DNA of 64,000 nucleotides, from NCBI GenBank assembly GCA_027625915.1, contig JANTQA010000047.1, positions 8,866,001 through 8,930,000 on the forward strand, in the 5' to 3' direction. The notes below the pieces were generated by a model. It made no database searches and was not told where the DNA came from. It saw only the letters and a list, made by a program, of their open reading frames with translations. Positions within the stretch are counted from its first letter, which is position 1. Every line of letters begins with the position of its first letter. The stretch is from Anaeramoeba flamelloides. Taxonomy: Eukaryota; Metamonada; Anaeramoebidae. Of the stretch, positions 24,863-36,441 are shown piece by piece. The translations under genes and the position numbers were made by a program.

Positions 24863-25563
24863 ACATAACAATAAGATTATTGTTTTTATTTTTACTTTTC
24901 CATAAATGTTTTCAAATGATATGAGGACGTTTGTTTAAAACAGAAGTAATGTGTCTATAAACTCTGCTTCGATACCAAAAAGCTTTTGACACATTTTAAA
25001 AGATTTAGAGAAAATCTCAATACAACAAGAAAAGAACAACCCATACAAATACTTTCAAGACTTTTTGGAACTTTTCAACTGACAGTCAGTAAGATTTCAG
25101 TCTGTGATATTCTTCATATTTTTTCAAATTTCAAATATTTGATACAAACTTTTAAAAGACAAAAAAGGGTTAGAAATAATAATTAACAAAATCTAACATT
25201 TACAATTTAATTGAAATTTTTTAATGTTATTAATAAGAAAAATATTTGTTGACTAAAAAAAACCGGAAACTCTTTTTATCAAACCTAAAAGTGGACAGTT
25301 ATTTAAATTGCATGTTTTGAAAAGTTTGTATTGTACAAACTTTTAAATTGTAAGTTATTAAATTTTGATCTTTTAATTTCAATCAAAATTTGGAACAATT
25401 TCAAAAAAACAAAGTGTTGTCAAGTTAAAAAAAGAGATTACAATTTTTTATGCTATTTTTGTCGTGAAGGAAACAATCGGGAATTATTTTTTAATTTATT
25501 TTTTTACTTTTTTTGTTTTTTTTCTCGACAAACAATCTTTCAGGTTTAAATTTTAAAAAAAAG
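24863..25563. promoter_or_regulatory. Upstream region of the Ras gene
   Basis: 700 bp without a convincing ORF. T-rich runs lie just before the ATG. No specific motif can be assigned. Confidence 0.3.
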
Positions 25564-28500
25564 ATGGGTGAAAGAATGAGAATTGTAGTCGTTGGTTCTG
25601 GTGGTGTTGGTAAATCAGCTATAACAATCCAGTTTCTTCAAGGAAAATTTGTTAAAAAGTACCGCTTTCTTTTACAAAATTTAAAAAAAAAAGATCTCAC
25701 AATTTTCTTTTCTTTCTTTCTGATTTGAATGAACGGATGTTGAACAACCAAACTCTTTTTTTACACTTTTAATTCTTTCCATTTAACAATTTTCTTCCAA
25801 ACACAAATAAAAACAATAACCCAAAAAAACAAAAAGATACGATCCGACTATTGAGGACAACTACAGAAAGACAATAATTATTGATGATAAATCAACATTT
25901 CTTGATATTTTAGATACTGCTGGACAGGAGGAGTATTCCTCGATGGAAGACGTGTATTTTAAAAATGGTGATGGGTTTGTAATTGTTTATAGCATTACAA
26001 ATAGCCAATCTTTTCGCAAAATCAATGAGATCCGAGAATCTGTAAATAATTCTTTTTTTATTCTTTTTCTACGCCTTGCTGATCTCTTTGAGAAATTTTA
26101 ACACACTTTTGTAGTACGCTATTAATGGTTCTGTTTTAATTTTTTGAGATCCTTTTTCTTTTTTTTTTTTCTTGTATCAAAAAAATTTTGTTTTCATAAA
26201 AAAGATTTTAATGGTTTGGTATCAAATTTTGGGTTCTGAAAGAAACCTGTTCTTTGTGGGTCCTCTTTTAAGATTTTAAACCTTTAATTCTATTTTCAAT
26301 ACTTTTCATGAAGCAAAACAAAAAGAATTTTCCTTTTTTTAATATATTATTTTTTTTTCATTTTTTATTGGTGATTTTTTTGAAAAAGATTGCCGAATTT
26401 TTTGACAATAAAAATATTCGAGTTTTCGAACTACATTAAAATAAAATCATTCGATGTGAAAATAAAAAAAAAAGAAGGCAAAATCAATTTTCAGAATTCA
26501 CTTTTTAAAATACTCAGAAAAAAAGAATGAAAAACTTTTTAAAATAAAGAATGTTTTACAAAAAATAAAACAGACAAAAATTTCCTCTTGTCTGACAAAA
26601 AGTAAAATTTATGAGATCATATTTTGAAATTAGAAAGTTGTTGTTTGATTTTTATAATTTCTGTGATTTGTAATCACACTCCACTAGTATGAAAAAATAA
26701 AATTTAAAATTCCAAGTTAAACAAAAACTATTACTTTAATTAAATTTTCACCCTTAGTTATAAAGTTCATTCACGATATAATCAAACACTCCAGAACTTA
26801 TAAATTTTGAGGCTATTGTGTTTATTACTGTTAATAGTATCACGATTTTTAAAAGTCTCTATTCAAGAAAAAAAGGTGTTTTTTTTTTTTTTTGGAGGTA
26901 AAAATTTTTAAAAGGATGCAACAATGAATTTTAGTTTAATTTGTCTTTGTGATATTTACTTTGATAGATAATAACCAATAGTTTTTAAAACGCTCTATTC
27001 ATCTAATAAAACTAAAATAAGAGAAAAAAATCATTAATTATAAATATTCCGTATCCTAGCTTTTACAGGATTCCAAAGAATCGAGCAAAATCTATGAATT
27101 TTACTCTATTCTTTAAAATTCTGGAAAACCTAACGAAAGTGTCAGCCTAGTTCCGTAGAGTGTAATAGAGTGCCCATCTTTTCCAAAATTCGAAAGAATA
27201 GAGAAAAATAAGAGATTTTATTCAATTCTTTTAAATTCTGAAAAAGTTAAAGGTGTTTTTTTTTAAATTTTTGAAATAAACCAAAAATTTATTTAAATTT
27301 TCTTTTTATTTCTACCTATAAAATTGGCTTTAAGATTTTAAAAATAGATACTAATCAATTTTGAGGAATTTCAGTTTCATATATCTTCATTGATCAGTGT
27401 AAAATAAGTAAAAAAATAATTGAAAAATGAGAACATTTACTACCTTCTTTCTATTAAAACCGATTTGATAATTTTTTTCCAGAACAGTAAATTAATTTTA
27501 CATTAAATAAAAATAATACAATATTTTAATTTTTTTTTTTTCAGAAAAAAATAACAAAAAAAGAATAATTCAGCATTACACAATACACTTTTTAAATTTT
27601 AAAAATCAAAACCACTTTTGAATTATGAAAATCTAATCTAATCATGGACTTCTAAAGAATTTTAATTCAAAATATTATTTCAAGTAATTTTTTTTTTTTA
27701 GTTTCTAAGGAAAATTTAATAATGATTCTTTCGAAACAAGTATTTCACAAAAAAAATTTAGATCGGGTATGGAGGATTATTGAACATATTCTTTTTGGCC
27801 AATTTGTTAAAATTCAATGGTTTTAAAACCCCAATTTGCTTTAAAAAAGCCAATTCGCACGAGGATTAGAGCTTTGAAATTTTTTTTTTCAGATTTTGAA
27901 GCTTTCAAGATGTTTTTCACCTGTCATGACATATCTAAATCGAAAAGGTGAGTATGTACACCGTTTAAATAACAATCTTTATGAATTCGGATATGTTTTG
28001 AAAAAATTCGAATATTTTCCATTTTCGAGTATTTTCGGCGTTTTTTCAGGGATTCTTAAGAAAAAAATTTGGAACCCTTTGATAGAAAAAAAGTTTATAA
28101 ATCAAAATAAAAAATTGTATTCTCAATAATTTTTGGAGTGATCGCAACAAAAAAATGAATTTGTTGAAATTTTACTATTAGATATTATTGATCGATCAAA
28201 TATTGAACACTATCAACTAATTTTATTTGAGTTTTTTTATTTTGATTTTATTTTAAGAACAGAAACTTAATTGTAAGTTTTTATCTATCATTAAAAACAA
28301 TTTTTTTTTATCTCATTATTGTTAAATTATTAATTCATTGGAAAAACGAAATGAAAACAAAAATATAAGAATAAATAATTAAAATATATTTGGCTGTTCC
28401 AAAAATATTTTTTAATTGTATTAAAGTGTCGAATTGTGAATCTTTTAACTATTTTAAATATAACAAGTATTTGGAATTATAATTTATTTCGTTTTTTTTT

Positions 28501-28663
28501 ATAAAAAATGTATAAAGGCTTCTAGTGTAACACAACAAAAATAGCTATTTTTTTTTATTTTAATAAAAAAGCTGTTAAAATTCATTTAAAGAAAAAGTAC
28601 ATTATTTTTAGTAATGTTAACTAAATTATATTTCAAAAATTGTGACTCACCTGAAATATTAAG

Positions 28664-28705
<42 letters not shown>

Positions 28706-31065
28706 TCAAGTATTTAAGAACAACTAAATTATTAAATCTGATTAATAATTCACTTTTAAATCACTACCAACACATAAAAGCCTGGTGTTTTAAAAATTAT
28801 AAAAAATAAAATCAAAAACTAAAAAAAAGGTGAATCCTAATTTTTTAAAAGAGCATTACTGATTTTTTATTACAGAACTTTCAATGAAAAAAGGATTAAC
28901 AAGAAGATTTTTTAAAGAATAAATAAATTCATTTTAAAGACATTACATTTACTCAATTTTTTAATGTTTATTTGTATTATCTTAGATCTCTTTTTTTTTT
29001 TTAAATTGATCTTTTGCAAAAAAAAAAGTATCAAAAAAAAAAAGAAAATAAAAAAAAAAGAAAAAAAAATTGACAAAATTAAAAGAAAAAAGTAAAAGAA
29101 TAAAAGAATTAGGAAAATAAAAAACAAAAATTTGAAGAAATAAGAAAAAATGATTTTGATCTCAAAATCGAAAATTGATTTTGGTAAGAATCTGAGATAA
29201 AACCCTTCAAAGCTACTTCCAATAACATTATAAAGTTAGTCAACATTTTTGGGAAAGAGTTTATTGGAGGTTTTGATGATAACATATAATATCATGATAT
29301 TAACAATAAAATCCCAATAGTATTAAAAAATCGTGATTAGTCCAACTTTATCGCGAAAAATCATAAAATCGCGATAATCAACATTATCGCAATATTCACA
29401 TTATCGTGAAAAAATGAAAAATTATTTTTTTTGAAATCACCTTAAAAAAATCACTTGACATTTCCAAAACCTTGAGACTTTTACAACACTTTTCCCCTTT
29501 AATAAATGTTTGAAAATGTTTGTAAGGGTTGCGAATTGTCTTCAAGTGTTTGCAAGTTTTGAAAGACCGAAAACTTTTATAAAGGGAGTGAGTTTGTTTG
29601 TTGTGGAAAAAAAATTTTATTCTTTTCATTTTTTTTTTTAACAAAATATAAAATCTCAAACAAATTTTATGATCAAACTAATAATTACCCATTTCAGCAA
29701 TACACTTGCCAATAAAATATCTGTGTTTTCTTAAAATGGAGTTGTTACCTTCACAATTTTAAATAGCCAAAAAGAATAAAGAATAATTTGACTTCTTGTT
29801 AGTGATCAATAAAACAAAAACCTATAAGATCTAATTGTGTTTTCTGTTCGATACAAAGATGTTCAAAGAAGAAAAAGAAGAATAAGAAGACAATTGTATA
29901 AAAAATCGTAATAATAGGTGATCATGTGGCAAGGTTGTTGTGAAAGCTTTTGAAAAGTTATCCTAACTCCTTTTAGCTTTCTGAGAATATTCAAAATGTT
30001 TTAACCCAAGAACACATTCTTTAAAGAACAGGCGAAGTATTGGTTAATTTAGAAGCTCTTTTTATTCAAGGCAATTTCCCTCACCACAATTAACTGAGAT
30101 AATATTTATTTATCTTTAGTTATTATTGTTGTTGATCTTAAAGGATCAATAGGTTTGACAACCAAATCAAATAGAAACACAATAAAACTCTTTGATCTGA
30201 TCCTTGATTGAATCAAGTATCTTTTTTGTTGTTTTTTCAAAGATTAACTTTTATTTCATATAAACTGTTTTTTGATCAAAAAAAATTTATTTGTAAAAAT
30301 ATTTCTCAATTAGCCCAAAAACCCATCAACTATTTTATCGCGATATTTTGGCATTTATCACGATTTGTTATATTATCGCGATAATATTGAATATCGCGAT
30401 TTTCTGATATATCGCAATTTGATAGAAATTATCGTGATTTTTGTAACTTTATCGTGAATTATAGCATGTTATCATCAAAACCTCTATTTATAAAAACAGA
30501 TACATTTCATTATTTAATAAAAAAATAAAAAAAAATACTCCTCGAAGATTGTTTATATTTTATTTACATTGAGTTTCATTTAGTTTGATAATAAAAAAAA
30601 TAATTTACAATCAGACATTTAAAAAAATGTATTGAATAAATTTTTTGAAAGTTGTTATTAAAAATTCTTTTATTTTATAACAAATTCCAGCTCAAAAATT
30701 AAATTTTAAACATTAAATAATAATCGCATGATTTTGTGGAATATTCTCATTTTATCAATTTTTTTTCTTGGAATTATTTAATCATTAATCTAATTTACAA
30801 ACAATAGTTACTTATGGTGAAGGATAAAGAAACCTTTCCAATGGTCATAATTGGTAATAAATGCGATTTGGATGAAGAGCGCGAAGTGCAAGAATCAGAG
30901 GCCACGAAGTTTTGTGAAGATATTCAAGTCCCATTTTTTGAAACATCTGCATTAAAAAACATTAATATATATCAAGCATTTCAAGAATTAATAAGATTCG
31001 TTAGAAAAGAACGAGAATTGGAATTATTACAAAAAAAGAAAGACAAAAAATGTATTTTAATGTAA
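25564..31065 (+). CDS. Ras-family small GTPase, three exons
   Basis: Exons at 25564-25658, 25837-26041 and 30808-31065 join in phase to a 185-residue protein. It is a membrane-anchored molecular switch of the Ras type. G1 is GSGGVGKSA (residues 11-19, glycines intact). The effector loop [11 protein letters not shown] is nearly identical to H-Ras. G3 is [16 protein letters not shown]4 is [11 protein letters not shown], and G5 is ETSAL, with Leu where Ras usually has Lys. The C-terminus, a poly-Lys stretch followed by CILM, is a CAAX box; a final Met predicts farnesylation. The first intron (GTACCG to AAAAAG) is 178 bp. The second (GTAAAT to AATAG) is 4,766 bp and is filled with repeats. Similarity is closest to Ras/Rap, not Rheb, so no special link to the nearby tuberin should be assumed. 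Confidence 0.93.
27055..27290. repeat. Family R6 repeat within the Ras intron
   Basis: This contains ATTCTGGAAAACCTAACGAA then AGTGTC, CCGTAGAGTG and AGAGTGCCCATC, and on the other side CCAAAATTCGAAAGAATAG. It is imperfectly palindromic, like the units at 59.8 and 61.5 kb. Confidence 0.7.
28138..28290. repeat. Fragment of an R2-type repeat
   Basis: Shares TTATTGATCGATCAAATATTG and TTTTATTTGAGTTTTT with the elements at 47.8, 48.3 and 62.9 kb. The ends are lost. Confidence 0.55.
28616..28990. repeat. Family R5 repeat
   Basis: It starts near TATTTCAAAAATTGTGACTC then ACCTGAAAT, continues through an AT microsatellite and AGTATTTAAGAACAACTAAA, and ends in the GACATTACAT and TTAGATCTC blocks. A plus-strand copy is at 53276-53700 and a reverse copy at 62390-62775. 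An inverted motif (GGTGAATCCTAATTTTTTAA) inside suggests a smaller palindromic core of about 240 bp. Confidence 0.7.
29266..30484. mobile_element. Family R7 DNA element with ATCGCGAT-rich ends
   Basis: The termini GGAGGTTTTGATGATAACAT and ATGTTATCATCAAAACCTC are perfect inverted repeats over 19 bp. Inside each end lies a 150-180 bp zone packed with variants of TATCGCGATA, most dense at 30330-30460. The 0.9 kb middle has no ORF of note. A second member lies at about 31300-31990, on the other side of the last Ras exon. It is a non-autonomous DNA transposon by structure; I cannot name the superfamily. Confidence 0.75.
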
Positions 31066-31299
31066 AAGTTTTTTTTTTTTTAATATATAAGAAAGCTTAT
31101 TCATAAATTATTTTTAGATTCGTTTTAATTCTTTGTTATTAATTTTTCTTGTTTGTTCGTTTGTTTGTTTCCGCAGTGTATAAAAAACTTGTGATGAGAG
31201 AAAAAAAAGACTCTAGCATTTGTAAAGCCCTGTGTTATATTTTTCTCTCGATTCAAATATAGAAAAGAATTATTACAGGATTTAACGGTACCTCTTTTC

Positions 31300-31990
31300 A
31301 ATTCATGGTTATATTTCTAAAATCGTGATTATCTCGATCAAATCGCGATATTTTAGAAAATCACGATAATCAATAATATCACTAAAATATCACAAATCGC
31401 GATATTCTATAAAATCCCTATAAATGTCTAAAAATACTGATAAACATCAAAATATTGTGATAAAAAAAAAATCATGATATAATAGTTGATGGTTTTTTGG
31501 GCTAATTCAACAATTTTTTTTTTAAAAGGAAAAATTTTTGGTTTGACAAAAAACAGATTATCTTGAAAAAAAAATTAATTTCAAAAAAACATTTCAATTA
31601 TAAGTTGAATTTTCTGGGCTATGTTAAGATAAGAGTGTTGGAGGTGAAAAAAAAGAAGAAAATAAGTTTTCCAAACAATTTTTATAAAATGAGTGGCAAT
31701 TTATTGAGAAAACTTTTGAAAAGTTATCCCAACCCCTATAAACTTGAATAGAATAATAAAAATGATTTAAATGGGGTGATTTTTAAAGAACATACAGAAG
31801 GGTTGGTATTTCAGAGGGGTTACTGATCTTACGGGTTTCTAACACTATAATAGAGTGTTAAACTAGTAGTTTGCCTCTGTTATACTGGTGTTGATATAAA
31901 GGATCGATTGTTGTGTCAACCAAATTAAAACAAAATGCAATGAAACTCTTGAAAAAAAATAAAATAAAAAACATTTATTTGTTGATCTTT
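31300..31990. mobile_element. Second family R7 element, degraded
   Basis: An ATCGCGAT-rich end (31315-31480) runs into TTGATGGTTTTTTGGGCTAA, the complement of 30308-30330 in the first member. The interior shares CTTTTGAAAAGTTATCCCAA, TTTAAAGAACA and AAGGATCGATTG with 29945-30160. The right terminus is not clear. Confidence 0.65.
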
Positions 31991-33639
31991 TTTGTAATAT
32001 TTGATATAATTACTTATTCTTTAAATGGTTTTATTTTGAATTCTGAATGGAAAAAACTATTGTTTGGAAAATTTTTGAGAAACAAATTACTCTTTTATTT
32101 CTAAAGAATTTCCAAAATTGATTTCAAAATTTTATTTTAATTTAATTCATCTCATTCTTGTTTTAGTTCAAAAAATAGGATTTTTTTACAAATTCTTCTT
32201 CAGAAATAAAGATTTATTGATGTATTTGCTTGATTTGATAGTTATTTATTTGATTAAATGTGAAAACTAAAAATAATTATGAATTCTAGATTAAATTTTT
32301 TTCTGAATTTTTCAATTATTTTGGTTTGAATCTTTTTAGAGATGTTATTTGATTTCGGGAATTCAAATCCTTTATTTTAATCTTTGAAATAGTATTCTTT
32401 GTTTTAGTTGAGTTTGATAAAAATATTTGAAAAAAGAATTTTGAAAAGAAAATTTGTAAAAATATGTTTTATAAAATAATAATAATTTAGTAATGTGTCG
32501 AGAACTACAAGATAATAACTTGTTTGTGTTCCTTCAAATTAAAGAAAATAAAGAAAAAAAATATTTGAAAATCGACTTTGGTTTAATTTTTTTTTCATTC
32601 ATTGATTTCAATAAATTTATCTTGAGAGGTGATCTTTCGTCTTTGTACTTTGTAAAAAAAAAAAAGTTTTGTTTCAATTATACACATCTTCTTGGGTTTA
32701 TTTTTTTTTGGTTTACTCTTTGATTAATTTCAAACATTCACTCAAATACATTTCTAGATCGATAAACCAAATTTAATAAAACCTAATTTAATAAAAAAAA
32801 ATGTTCAAAAAATTGAAAAAGTAAAGATTATACTCTAGTTTACCTATGTTCTTTTAACAATCAGAATAGCTAATGGTGTTTTGATTTCAAATTTCCAATA
32901 TCCCATAGCACTCAAAACTTTTTCAATTAGGTTTTCGAAATTAAAAAATTTTCAATGTGGCTAAAGGTAATTACTTTCTTAATGAAAAATTTCTTTTTTT
33001 TTCAAAATTAATCAAGATACAATCAATCATTATATTTTTTACGATGGATCTAAATTAAAAATTTTCATTTTGGAAAATTATTTTACCTATTCTTTGTCGA
33101 AAAGGTACTTTGAAGTTTTGAGATATACGCTTCCAGAGTTGTAAAAATGGTATTTTTGTAAACCCCATTTTGCTCAAAGAGGCCAACCAAAAATTAAAAA
33201 ATCACTTTATTTTTAAGAATCAACCAAACCAAGATTGTTTAGAAGCTAAGAGAAGCAATAAACTCGGATTAAAGTCAATAATAATAAACGAAATACCTGT
33301 AAAAATCAATAAATTTGGTAAAAAAAAAAGAAAAATTTTAAAAAAATTTTTGGGCTCTTTTCATTGGAATATCTTGTGAAAAAATTATCAATTCTCTTAG
33401 GAAAATAATTTTTTTTACAATAAGATTTTTGAATTGTAAATCTCTGAATGTTAAAAGATAATATAAATCCTTACTTTTCTTTATGTGAATTTGGAGTTTC
33501 AAACAATTTTTTTTTCAAATTAAATTTTTCGAAATATAAATAAAAAAGAAGAAAAAAAAGAAAAAAAATTTGCAAAAAAATGAGAAAAAATGTTCAGATA
33601 TAAATATTGAAAATTTTATTTTGAGAAGAATAATAAATT
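31991..33639. other. Non-coding gap
   Basis: About 1.6 kb of AT-rich sequence. The stretch 33060-33400 is weakly similar to 27750-28140 in the Ras intron (AATGGT then AACCCCATTTTGCT-like blocks), probably an old repeat. The ORFs at 32493-32723 and 33170-33379 have no features of a gene. Confidence 0.45.
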
Positions 33640-33712
33640 AAATTCGAAGAATTTTTTCTATTTCTTCAAGGAAACTGTGTCACTTTGACTGGAAAAGGGT
33701 TCATTTGTAATT
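33640..33712. repeat. Fragment of family R4 end
   Basis: CACTTTGACTGGAAAAGGG then TTCATTTG matches the right end of the R4 elements. Confidence 0.5.
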
Positions 33713-33745
33713 TAATTTTCTAGTTACGAATTCCAAAAATAATCC

Positions 33746-33923
33746 TTAAGGGACTAGTCTCTATTATTTTTTTTTTACCTAAATTTACTAGAGTTTGAGA
33801 AATTTTTTACCAATTACTTCAATTTGAAAACCCCTGTTTATTTTCATTTTTAAACTTATTTCTATCTAATGAATCCTTATTTAGAAATTGGTCAAAAAAA
33901 AATAATAGAGACTAGTCCCTTAA
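33746..33923. mobile_element. MITE with TTAA borders
   Basis: TTAAGGGACTAGTCTCTATT then ATTTTTTTTTTACC on the left faces GGTCAAAAAAAAATAATAG then AGACTAGTCCCTTAA on the right. The arms are about 33 bp with few mismatches around a 110 bp core. Both ends abut TTAA, the target site favoured by piggyBac-type elements, though TTAA could also be part of the repeat. Only one copy is seen in this window. Confidence 0.8.
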
Positions 33924-34779
33924 ACTTTTCTGCACACTTTATTTTGACAACAGTACCCTTAAAAGTCAATTTTTGGAAAATTTAAGGTTGAGACTCGTAA
34001 ATTGTGACTTAAATGATAATTTTGTGATTACTATTTCTCGAATTATGTGATCAATTGAATAAAAAGATAAAGAACCTTAAATTTCTGATTTAAAATTTGA
34101 ACTTTTTGGAAAAACTCTTTTTCATCAGAAACCAGTAAACCAAACAATAATGAGTTTAAACAACATCAAAATTTTCTATGTAATACCTAATTCATAAATC
34201 ATCAGAATTAAACAACATTTTACACTTTTTAATCAAGAATGTTTAGTTTTTTGATTGTAAAAAAACACAATCTTCTTCACTCATTATGTTCAATCACTAA
34301 AAAAATTTTACGATCAGTTTCCAGATCCAAATTGGTTTTTCTGAATTATTTCATTTGAAACCGATGAACAAGGAAAAAAAGTTTTGACACATTTTGATAA
34401 ATGTCCATGTTGTGCTGGAAAAAATCTCTAGAAATTCTAAATCCATAGGGATTATTTGTGTTCAAAATAAACTCTTCTTTTTATAAATTTTTAGAAATAT
34501 TCAACGATTTAGAACTTTTTTATTTCTGGAGTGTTTAACAATTATGGTTAGCACAAACAATTGAAATCCAACTTGAGAATTAGGTGCCTTGGTGATTGGA
34601 TTGTTTTTTATTTCAAAATTACAAAAAAATTTTTCACCTTTTAAAAACTTGTTTGAAAAAAAAATCCAAACACACATACCCAGAATTGTTTTTTTGACTT
34701 GAGCTATTTGTACTCAAAAGAACAAAAAAGATTTTTTTTTTTCATTTTTTTCTCTTTAAAACTTTTTTCACATAACAAA
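33924..34779. promoter_or_regulatory. Upstream region of the carbamoyltransferase gene
   Basis: It begins with a lone R3 tip (GCACACTTTATTTTGAC, about 33933-33952). The rest is non-coding, with T-rich runs just before the ATG. Confidence 0.3.
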
Positions 34780-36441
34780 ATGTCATCAACCGAAGAACTT
34801 AAAAACAAAGCACTTCAATTAATTGAAAAGCTTTCAGAAACAAACCACGAATTATACGACAAACATTTTCTCAGAACTTGGGATCATACTGATGAGACAA
34901 TTAAAGCACTTGTCTATTGTATTCAAGCTTTTGAATGTATGATCAAATGTAACATTTCTTGTAAATTGTTTACTTCTGGATTGGCTGTATCAAATTTCCG
35001 TAGGAATTTCTTTTTTATTTTGCTTTTTTTTTTTTTTCTTTTTCTTTTTGCTTTTTTTTTTTTTTTTTTTTTTTTGTCTTTTTATTTTTTTTTCCACTAT
35101 CTTTTCTGTTTTATTTTTGGGTTTGTTATTTTAAAATAATAACCTCAACGGTATTATCCGAATTTTATCAATTTTTTTATTTCTCAAATTTAACATTTTA
35201 TTTTTACAAATATCTTTTTTTTTTTTTTTTTCCAAAAATAAACAAACAAAAAAACAAAAAAACATAAAATATAAACCTAAATCAACGATCAAATTAAAAA
35301 GGTGACAAATCCACCCGTACAAGATTTTCGTTCCATGCTGCCACCAATCTCTTAGGATTGTCTGTCCATGAAATCGACGAAACCAAATCCCAAGTTGCTC
35401 ATGGTGAAACTGTCCGTGAAACAGCTAACATGACATCCTTTTACACAGAAGCCATTGGTATCAGAGATGACATCTTCCTTGGACAAGGATACAAATACCA
35501 AAAAGAAGTTGCAGACTCAATCGACGAAGGGTATGAAAAAGGTGTTTTAAACACAAGACCAGTAGTTGTCGACTTGCAAAATGATGAAGACCATTCTTCA
35601 CAAGCAATGTGCGATCTTGTTCATCTCATCGATCAATTTGGATCCCTTGAAGCTCTTAAAGGAAAAAAAATTGCAATGACTTGGGCTTATTCTCCAGTAT
35701 GTTTTTAATTTTTTTGCATTTTTTTTTATTTTTTACAATCTAAATTAATTTGTGTTTTTTCACAACTAACATTTTTCCAATTTCAATTCGTAAACAAACC
35801 TAACCAAAAAATACTATATATTTCGATACACACAATAGTCATACGGAAAACCACTTTCTGTCCCACAAGGAATTATTGGCTTAATGTCAAGATTCGGAAT
35901 GGACGTTCATTTAGCATACCCAGAAGGTTACGACCTAATTCCAGAAGTTGTTGAGATCGCCAAAGAGAATTCCAAAAAAAGCGGAGGAAGCTTTACCGTC
36001 TCGAATTCAATGGAAGAAGCTTTCCAAGATGCCGATATTGTATACCCAAAAAGTTGGGCACCATTTTCAATCATGCAAGAAAGAACCGAACTTCTTTTAC
36101 AAGGAAGCGCTGGAAAAGAAGGGTTAGAGAAATTGGAAAAAAAATGTTTATTGAATAACACCAAATACAAGGACTGGGAATGTACAGAAGAAAAAATGAA
36201 ATTAACCAAAAAGGGTGAAGCTCTCTATATGCATTGTCTCCCTGCAGATATCACAGGTGTTTCATGTAAAGAAGGTGAAGTCTCAAAAGAAGTTTTTGAA
36301 AAATATCGTATCAAAACTTACAAAGAAGCTAGCCACAAAATGTATCATATTGCTTCTGTTATTGCATTATCCAAATTCAAGAACTTACCTGAAATCTTGA
36401 AAAAGAAAGTTTTAGAGGCCCCTAAAAAGAAATTAAACTAA
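34780..36441 (+). CDS. ygeW: YgeW-type (knotted) carbamoyltransferase, three exons
   Basis: Exons at 34780-34999, 35302-35696 and 35839-36441 join in phase to 405 residues, against about 396 for E. coli YgeW. The match runs end to end: LYDKHFLRTWDHTDETIKAL, then the carbamoyl-phosphate loop STRTRFSF, ETKSQVAHGETVRETANM, GIRDDIFLGQGYKYQKEV, KIAMTWAYSPSYGKPLSVP, and YPEGYDLIPEVVEIAKENS. It continues with DADIVYPKSWAPF, EALYMHCLPADITGVSC (the HCLP motif) and VFEKYRIKTYKEASHKMYHI. YgeW belongs to the knotted transcarbamylase group, whose physiological amine substrate is not firmly settled; in bacteria it lies in purine and ureide degradation clusters of anaerobes. One common motif residue differs: DKSTRTR instead of DNSTRTR. 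It has spliceosomal introns, so it is a resident nuclear gene, not contamination. I infer ancient transfer from an anaerobic bacterium. No targeting peptide is visible, so it is likely cytosolic. Confidence 0.95.

Noticed and set aside
27896-28129. ORF in the Ras intron preceded by TTTTTTTCAG
   Set aside because: It does not fit between the Ras exons, which already join in phase to an uninterrupted G domain; probably repeat-derived.
29396-29659. 87-codon minus ORF in the R7 element
   Set aside because: Not shared with the second R7 element and without transposase motifs.
1-31065. Tuberin and Ras as a linked GAP-GTPase pair
   Set aside because: They lie 20 kb apart on opposite strands, and the GTPase resembles Ras/Rap rather than Rheb.
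34699-34779. Upstream extension of the carbamoyltransferase reading frame
   Set aside because: The 5' extension has no ATG and is Phe-rich; the family start aligns with Met at 34780.
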